Shown piece by piece: positions 48,401-57,400 of a DNA stretch of 64,000 bases; the first letter of the stretch is position 1; each line of letters opens with the position of its first letter. The notes under the pieces are model-generated. The model was given only the letters and a program-made list of their open reading frames with translations. It made no database searches and was not told the DNA's origin. Source of the stretch: Amblyornis subalaris (lineage: Eukaryota > Chordata > Aves > Passeriformes > Ptilonorhynchidae). The position numbers were made by a program, and so were the translations under genes. Location of the stretch: contig JACAXG010000168.1 of NCBI GenBank assembly GCA_018881555.1, positions 1,023,727 through 1,087,726 of the forward strand, written 5' to 3'.

Positions 48401-51400
48401 TCACCTTGTGTGGCCAGAGGCTGTAGAGGTGCTAAAACACCCTTAAAGNCAGAGAGACTTGAGTAAACTCAGCACCTTGTAAACCAAAGCACCAACTCAG
48501 GACACGGAGAGCACCTGGCTGGGAGAGGTGTGATTCCATGGACTAATGCTTTCCACTCATGCAGGGAATGACTAAAGGAGAGAAACAGGGAAACTGCGCG
48601 GGAGCTGTCAGAAAGCCAAGAGCAGAGCACAGCCCTTCCCCACACACGGGCACAACCCCGCAGTCCCTCCCGGCACTCACCGATCCACAGCCTCCACATC
48701 AAAGCAGAACCTCTTCTCAATGGAGTCTGTTTTCCGCCGTGTGCAGGACTTGAGGGTAACAGCTTCGTCTTCTCCCTGAGAAGAGACAAAATCACAGGTG
48801 AGAGGCTGACAAGAACAACCAACAGCCACATGCCTGTCCCCAGCATCCACCACTGTCAAACCTGGGGGGATCTGGCAACATCGCCCTGCTAAAAATACCT
48901 GTTTGTATCTCTGACATGAGGACTTCTCACCCTTGTTTAGGCCAACCCATTCTTCATGTGTGCAGGGAGTGTTGGACCACAACTTTTGGGCAAAATCAGC
49001 TTAATTTTGCATTGCTGAATNGCACTCCATAGACCTGCTGGCAGCTTTCACTGCACGCTACATTTTTGGCAGCATTCTGCACATGACGACTCTTAACAGG
49101 AGCAAACATGTCTTATAATGTTTATTATATAACAAAGCAATGACAAAACCATTGTCCCATTCAGAGAATGCCTCNCTGCATCCAAGTTGTACTGGATTTC
49201 CACAGGCCGAGCAGTGATCCAGCAGGATCTGTGAGCACTGCTGTCCTCTGCTGGAGGAAATCCTGGCTCAGCCCCTGTCAGCACGGATATTTCTCCTGCA
49301 GTTGTTAAATTCCACTNATGACTTAAGAGAAAATGAATTCTGAAGGAGTTCCTGGAGACGGCCACTTCTCTGTGCTCTCTGTGCTGTTCCTGATGACACC
49401 CTGGCTGACCACCCTGTTCCCTGACATCACCATTTTTCCAGGAAACATATTTAGAATCACTTAGATTGGAAAAGACTTCTAAGATCATGGAGTCCAAAAG
49501 TTCCCCAGAACAGCCAAGCCCACCACTAGCCCACCTCCTCGTGTGCCACAACTACACGTCCATTAACTCCCTCCAGGGAGGGTGACTCCCCCTGGCTCTT
49601 ATCCATAATCACTCCTCCCCAGTGCCACCATCACTAAGCTCCAAACAACCGAAACCTCCCCTAACACACAGTCCCAATCATCCCACCATGTCTCATAATG
49701 GCAACTATGCCATACTTTTCCTGCTGCACTGTGGCTTCCAGCCCCTCCTGTTTGTTGCTCATGTTGCAGGCACTGCTGCAGATGCTCTTCAGTTGGGACT
49801 CTGAACCTGCCACGTTTTGGGGGAGAAGCCCTATTTCCTACATGACCATTCTCATGTGCTTCCATGGTTTCTAACTCATCCATAACCCTCGTGTCCCAGA
49901 CAAGGGACCCAGAACACACCCAGGAAGGCAGACCTGGGAGCTCCCTGCAGGGCTTCTCCCTCCCTTCTCCCCAGTGGCCACGTGCCCCTGGTCCCTCCCA
50001 GCCTGGCCCGTTGCTGGCACAAGGCTGCTCCCACTCTGCCCAGCTCCCTGTCCAGTACTCACGGAATGTCCCTGCTTCAAACCCACCAATACCCAGCTCT
50101 GGCCACAGCCCAAGGCCACAAGGGGCTGATACCACCAATGACCCACAAGTGATGCATCTCCTCATGCACCACCTTGGCACCTGCTCCAGCCAGACCCCAA
50201 AATTCCCAGCAGTGCAGCCCCAAGCCCCTGAGCTGCTCCATGCTCAGATGTCCATGTTGGTCATCACTGACCGACCCTGGAGCCCGGCCAGAGCTGCCCC
50301 AGCACAGGCAGCATTTCATGCCAGGGTGGTGCAAGCACAGCCCTGGAGAGGGGCTCCAGCACAGCCCTGGAGAGGGGCTCCAGGCTGGTGTCAGACGGGC
50401 TCAGGGTGCTGCCAGCAGCTCCCACACCCCCGGGTGCAGGGGGAGCCCTGAAACGGGAAGAGAGCAGATGAAACACAGCACAGCCACTGATGATTACAGG
50501 GCTGGGATATGTTAATGCTGAGCTATAATGAAGATGCTCCAAGGCAAGAGGAAATTAATTTTAGAAGCTTCCCTGCCCACAGCCGGCTCCCCGTGCCAGC
50601 AGGAAGCCGTGTGGGAGCCTGTCCAGCTGCCCCAGGCNCTCCCCAGCAAGGGGATTGTGTTTGCAACCATCCCAGCTGGGAACACTGTGGAGAGGTCTAT
50701 TGTTCCTGCTGTACAGAGGAGCAAAGCCAGTCCTGGATACAGTCCTGGGAGCACTGAGNACACAGTGTGTGCTGGCTCCCCACATCCATGGCTCCCCGCT
50801 CCTCCTCACACCCCCTCGGGGCCAAGGGGAGCTCCAGGCTCTCCTGTGGCTCTGTCCAAAACAAAACAACTTCCTTGGCCAAGTCATAGGATGATCAGAG
50901 AAANACAGAATGGTTTGGGTGTGAAGGNAACTTAGAGCTCACGTCATTCCACTCCCCTGCCACGGGCAAGGACACCTTCCACTTGACCAGGTTGCTCCAA
51001 GCCTCATCCAACTTGCCTTGGACAAGTCACAGGCATTGGGGAAGGAGCAAAATAACGAACAGGTTCTCTTGTCCATGCCTTGCAGCAGGAATGAGGTAGT
51101 GCGGAGCAGGCGCCCAGGGAGCTGGAGGGTGGTGGGTGCACGTGGCAGGCAAACATCTGTGGGTTTCCTGTGTTTTTTCTTTCTCAAACAAGGTGCCAAG
51201 TTAATTCCCCATGTGGCAGCCACTCAGCCTGGAATGCATGTGACCCACTTCACCGTATTTGTGTCACCTTGCCAAAAAGGTGACACGGTTTGAGCCCCGG
51301 GAGAGCCTGCAGCCAGCAGTGCCACGTGCTCCCTGGCTGAGTCCTGGGACACAGTCCTGCCCCCTGCCAGCACTCACCCCTTTTCCCCCTGACTTCTGGT

Positions 51401-54400
51401 CAAAGGGCACCATCGTGATGCGCTTGGATTCCCTCTGGTAGGTGCAGTAATGCTTCACCCAGGAAGTCCCAAAGTGACCTACAGAGCAAATTCAGGGTTT
51501 ATTGCCAGAACAGTTTCAGTGCCCTCACATTTAGAACCCGCTCTGTGTAACCACCATTTAACATGACAGATTCCTGTACCTACAGCATCACATTGGATTA
51601 AGTGTTATCACCTCCTATTCAGGGAAAAGACTTTTACNAGGCACTGGCAGTGATTCTCCCTGGCTCCCACATTCCCACCTTAAGACCCCACCCACTGGGC
51701 CAATCCCTCTCTTCCAGGGCTTCTGTGCCTGCTGACCAAGCCTTCGTGCCCCTGTCCCGACAAACCCCTTCCCCAGGCCCCACCCACCACATTCCCCACC
51801 CCGACACCTACGCTTCTCCTGCACGTAGAGATACCCCTCCATCGTGAAAGGGCTGATGTTTTTGTGCTCGTGAGGATTCTCCTTCATCTTCTTCATCAAA
51901 GCTTCAACCTCTGACCTTGTTCCTTCAAAACGGTTTCTTGTCTGCAAATTAAAACAGGAATGTTTTTTCCAGTGCAGGGACCCATGGTGGGCTCTGCAGC
52001 ATGTGGGGTGGGGCTGGGTCCCTACTGCTGTGTGGGAAATGGGACCGGGGAGCCCATTGTCAGCCACAGGGCAGGTTTGCTTCCCAGGCCTGGATTTAAG
52101 CTAAAGGAAAAATATTAGAACAACTGGCAAAGCCTTCTTCCAGTACTTTATGGGGGCTTATAAAAAGAGGGAGGGTGATTTTTTTACACGGGCAGATAGT
52201 GATATGACAAGGAGGAATGGATTTAAACTAAAAGAGGGAAGTTTTAGATTGGATATTAGGAAGAAATGCTTCCCTGTGAGGGTGGTGAGGCCCTGGCACA
52301 GGTTCCCAGAGAAGCTGTGGCTGCCCCATCCCTGAAAGTGTCCAAGGCCAGGTTGGACGGAGCTTGGAGCAACCTGGGATAGTGGAAGGTGTCCCTGCCC
52401 ATGGCAGGGGTGGGACTGGATGGGCTCTAAGGTCCCTTCCAACCCAAACCCTTCTGTGATTCTCTGATTAAAATACACCAAAAGGTGAGTTGGCTCTGCC
52501 AGACAGTGACAGGCACCGGGCACAGGGACACCAGAGGCACACTCACGTTCTGGATGCTGATTGTCAGCTCTGTCTTGAAATCACTGAAGTCCTTTGCGAG
52601 CTCATAGCCGTGGTGGTAGAAGGTGAACAGCCCCTGCAGAAAGGCCAGCAGCTGCATTGGGAAAAAACGAATGGAGAGGGTCAGTAGAGACCCAGAGCTG
52701 CTCCCAGGGCCATCGCTGCCAAAGGGATGGAGGGGCTCTCTGGAGGGCCCTGGGGAGATGCCCTGCTCTTCAGTTCACTCCCAAACCTCCTCTGAATGCA
52801 CCCCAAAGCCGAGGCTGTTTCCTTCCCCCGGTGCCAAGGCAAGGCCCCACCCCAGGACCCCCCACACCTCTGTCCCCCTCCCTGCATTCCCTGAGCTCCA
52901 GGGTCACCAGCAGCAGAGCTGGGAGGTGTCAGGCAGAGCAGGCAGCACACTGGGCCTCTCCCAACTGTGGGTTACTCCTGGCTCAGCAGGAATCACCTCT
53001 GCAAAGAGCTGGGAGGTCTGACATTTTCCAGAACAGTTTNAAAGGACTCAACAGCTGAGCAAAGGTACATCTTAGAAAACTTTTTTCCCTATTTCTGTCA
53101 CTCCTGCACTCTTTTTTTGCTTTGTGAGCATTGGTTAAAATGTGGGGGTTTTCCCCAAGCAAGAGCAGTTGTCTTAATTGCTCAGGCCCCTCAGCCCAGC
53201 CCTCCCCAACAGACTGTCCCCACAATAAAAAATTAGATGTTGAAATGTTTCTGGCACTGTGGCCGCTGAACCAATGGCTCCATGCCCCGAGGCTCCCATG
53301 GTGCTTCCCCCTCTCAGAGCCCCTCTGTGAGAGGGGCTATGGGATGAGGCTGGACCCCCGGGCTCCCCACTGCAGGACACCCCCCACAGCTCCCCACACA
53401 TCCGATTTCACCACACCATCCCCAGTTTTGTGCAGGCTGAGACAGATGGAGACCTCACTTACAGGTTCCACAAACTCAAACATCTTCCTCTCCTGGACCT
53501 CCTGCACCTTGAAGACATATTCCAGGGAGACCTCATAGAAGTGCTGCCGGACCAGGTCCACCTGGCTGTCTGCCTGCAGAGGGGTTGGAGAGGAACACGA
53601 GCTCAGGACCGACCAGAGCACACCCNGGTCTGATGGGAACACGGCCATGCAGAGCAAACTCAGCTCCAGCCCCCAGTCCCAGACAAATGGCACAGCAATG
53701 AATATCAACCTGATTCACATGAATGTGCTCTTTCTCCAGCTCAGACAAATGGGTTTGATGACTCACGTTCTCACCTCCCCAACAGCTGGGTAGAAAACAC
53801 GCAGCAGAGGAGAGGAAAATGGGAAATCACTACCAACTCAACAAGAAAAGGCAATTCTTTCCTCTCTGGAAAGCGCTCCCACTCACAGCGGGTGCCACAT
53901 CCACACTGNATCCTCCCTCAAAGGCATCCCCTCCCTCGGTGGGGCCTGAGCCACACAAACCATGTACACTGCCCACTGGCACGGGAGAAGAGGTCCCAGC
54001 ACCTGAACTGGGAGCTGGTTCCAGCGGGCTCCAGCCTCCTCCTGCCTTCCCAGCAGCAGCCCGAGTCAGCGCCTGGGGTGGGAGATGCCACCAGATGGCA
54101 CCAGCAGCCAGCGCTGCTCCAACGCACCTGCACGGCACCCAGCATCCCACACCAACCCCGCACTGCGTCCCGCCCCTATCCCCTACGGCACCTCGGGGCA
54201 GCCCCGCCGGGCCATGCTCTGTCCAGGGCACAGGATCACACNGCTAAAAGCCACCGCCACACCCTGACAGCCACATGTGGATCCTTCCCTCCGCAGTCAG
54301 AATTCCTTCCACTCCCATGCCCCACATCCGTACCTCAAACATGAACCAAACCAAGGGTTCAGAGGGTCAATTAAAAGCCACCGTTCCTTGGGACACAGGG

Positions 54401-57400
54401 ATGCTTCCACATGGGAAGTTATTTACAAACTCAGAGAACAAGGCCAGCTTGCAGGCACATCTGCCCAGATTCTGACCTCTCCTCAGCCCTGACTTTCTGG
54501 AAGAGGATTACCTGTGCCACAGGTGTACCTGCTCTCAAGTCCCCAACCCTGCTGGGCACTGTCCCACCACCTGGGTACAGGAGCCTTGTGCCCACCAGTA
54601 TCCCCAGTAAGGGATCAGCAGCACACCAGCACCATGCCCAAAGGCAAGGACNCACATCCTGCAGGACCAACCGAGCGCTGGGCCAGCTCACGGAATTCCA
54701 AGCTTGGAAGAAGTGATTGAAAACTCAGCGTACTCATCCAGTAGGAGCACTTGTCACCACAGCTCACCACATCCTGAGTCACTGATGGCTCTTAAAGAGT
54801 TTAAGGCACTAAGTCTGATCCCTCCTCCCCNGAAGCACAAAGCAGAGCAGCCTCTTGCAGAGAAGCAGACCAGACATCCATGATTTGTGCTGGCACACAG
54901 GAAGCCTGCAGCAGAACCAGTTCCTTTCTGTTACACTCTTTAATTATAAACCCTCTCTCCCTTTTGATTGCTATCCATTTTGGGATCTCTCCGATTTACT
55001 CACCAAAACAGCTCCATCCCCTTTCATTACANGAAGAGGGGAAAACCCAGCATCCACAGCCAGAATGAGGGAAACATGAGTTTACAGCCAGGAGAACCAT
55101 TGTTACAAGCTGTGTGAGGCATTCAAAAAGCTCTCCACAGGCACAGCCAGACATGGAAGCTCAGAGGTTGCTCTCACCTCCTGAAGCTGGGATTCTTTCT
55201 TTTTAGAAGACAAGTTCAAGTGCTTTTCTAGGACACCACAGTATTTCTCAGTCTCCTTGTCGTACTTCTTTTTGGCATCCTACAAAACAGAACAAAACTT
55301 GTGACACTGAGCACAGCGGCACNGGAGCAGCTCTGACAGCACCCCTACGGCACCAGGCAGGATGGCAGGTCCCAGGTGGGAGCTAACGTGAGACAGGACC
55401 CNGGGGCAGCAGCTGGAAGCAGGTGCAGCTGCTTTTATCTGTCAGCATCAGGCAGCTACAGGAAAGCAGCTTATGCTGCCAAAACCCAACGCTTGAGGGA
55501 ACCCCTCCTCTATTCCTGGGGCCCAGTGCTTGGTAAAACATCCAGATCCAGGTCCAAAAACAACAGAGTGAGGAAAGTGCTTTCTAACCAGAACAACATC
55601 ACAATTTCACATCCCACCCTGCCGCCCCTTGCAAAAACTTCTCGGTGTGGCGCAGGATGATGACACAGTAACTTGGCTGCTTGTGGCAGGAGCATTAAGG
55701 AGAGATGGCAACTTCACTTTCCTTTGCGCCTCTCATTCCAACCTGGCCACCTCACCACACCAGGACCAAATCCATGCCGGCACCTGCTCANGACCAGCCC
55801 CATTCTGGAGGACTCCTCGTTGTGTTTTGTTTTCAGCTGCACGAGGCCGGGCTGGGCACCGCTGCCGTGCGAGCGCGGCCCCGGGCGCTGGCAGGAGCTG
55901 CTTGCAGGCAGCAGCAGGTTGTTATAACAACAGGGGAGCCGCAGACAGTGGTTTTCATTTCAGAACAAAGGCAGGAAAGAAAGAGGGGGGGCCAGGCTGT
56001 CTCACAGCCACCCTCAGCCACACTGGCGTTTCCCCGTCCTGCCAGAAGCCGTCAGAGTTCCCGTGCAGCCACCAGTGACGCTCCGGGGTGGGGAGCACAG
56101 GCCAGGGGGCTCAGACCAGTGAGAACCCCTCCAAGGAAATCCTAGTTCTTCCTTGGATAAGGAAAAAAGTTCACTTCAAGTGGCATGTGATTTTTGGCCC
56201 TTGGCATGTTACTTGGTTGTGGGTGAACTCGGAACACTGAGGCACTTTCCAGGAGCTGGATTATCCCTGCGTCCATCCCCAGCGGCACGCCTCTTCCTCC
56301 CATATCTGAGCTCATCCTGCAGAGTGCCAGCTCCTGGCCAGCTCTGTGGCCATCACTGTGGGGCTCTGGCTCTGGGCTCTGCTCCTCAACCCGTGTCAGG
56401 GCTCTGGGGGGACAGTGGCTGGGTTACCTTGGCGGCCCCGATCTGCTCCTTGCGGAACTTCTCCAGCGGCGTGATCAGCACCTCGCTGGCATTCTCGATC
56501 TGGGGGCAAAGACAGGCACAGCTCACCTGTGCTGCTCCACAGCCTGTTCCACGGAAACCCTCCCACAGCCCACAGGTACCCACAGGCTTCACCTCTGCAA
56601 ACCTGTGAGCCGCCCCAGCATCAGCACCAGCTGTTTTCCAACAGCAAGACTCCAGTCCTGAGGCTTTTCAAGTTTCCCTCCAAAGCCCACCCTGCCCTCC
56701 CTCTGCCCTCCCCTGCAGCTCCACCACAGTCGAGGGAAGGAGCACTGGGGCTGGCAGCCACTGTCACCACGGTGCTCCCAGGACAGATGGGGCCGTACCA
56801 TGCGCATGCGCTCGTCTTCCAGGTTCCGCAGCACCGTGGCGAACTCCTGCAGAGACTTGGCTGGAAGGGACACAGTCAGCATTTAACATTCAACTTTTAA
56901 AAAAGAAACTGAACAGAGGGGTTTTGTCTGTCTGTGTTTTGCGGTGGTTGGTTTGGGGTTTTTTATTATCTTTGCTCTCTCTCTAGAAAGGTTCCAGCTC
57001 CCTACAGAAGCAACTGGCAGCAGAGCATCCCCAGGACCACGTTTCACCTGCAGAGAGCAACATCCTCACCTCAAACCTGCCCTACCCAACAGTCAGTCAC
57101 TGCACTGACCTCCAGCCACGCCCAGCACACGAGGGGCAGCTCCCCAGCACGGGCACGGCACCAGGGAGACCTGGATGAGGAGCTATTTCTGCTGAGAGAC
57201 TGGGCACAAATAAACAAGCAAAGTTAAATCAGGGCTAAAAGCTCCTTTGCTCTCCTGGCTCCAGACGATGTGCACAACAAGCTCTAAAAGTTCAGCTGGG
57301 GCAGGAGCAGGATGACAGAGAGGGAAGCAGCTGAAGCTGCTGCCCTGTGCCAGGAGAAGCTCCGTGGCAGAGCCAGGCTCGGTTCAGGGAGCATTGCCAG

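Larger units (their letters stand above)
41562..48680 (-). other. ARHGAP26: ARHGAP26 intron 10 (7.1 kb)
   Basis: Contains two plus-strand CR1 fragments (45779-46008 and 46491-46613) and an AT-rich patch at 44880-44990. Otherwise mostly unique sequence. No second gene recognised. Confidence 0.8.
48776..51377 (-). other. ARHGAP26: ARHGAP26 intron 9 (2602 nt)
   Basis: Contains two CR1 fragments in the sense orientation of the gene (about 49452-49590 and 50884-51025). Directly upstream of the first, in element orientation, lies an open minus-strand frame of about 190 codons (49599-50180), discussed as a finding. A 24-bp sequence is duplicated in tandem at about 50337-50384. Confidence 0.8.
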
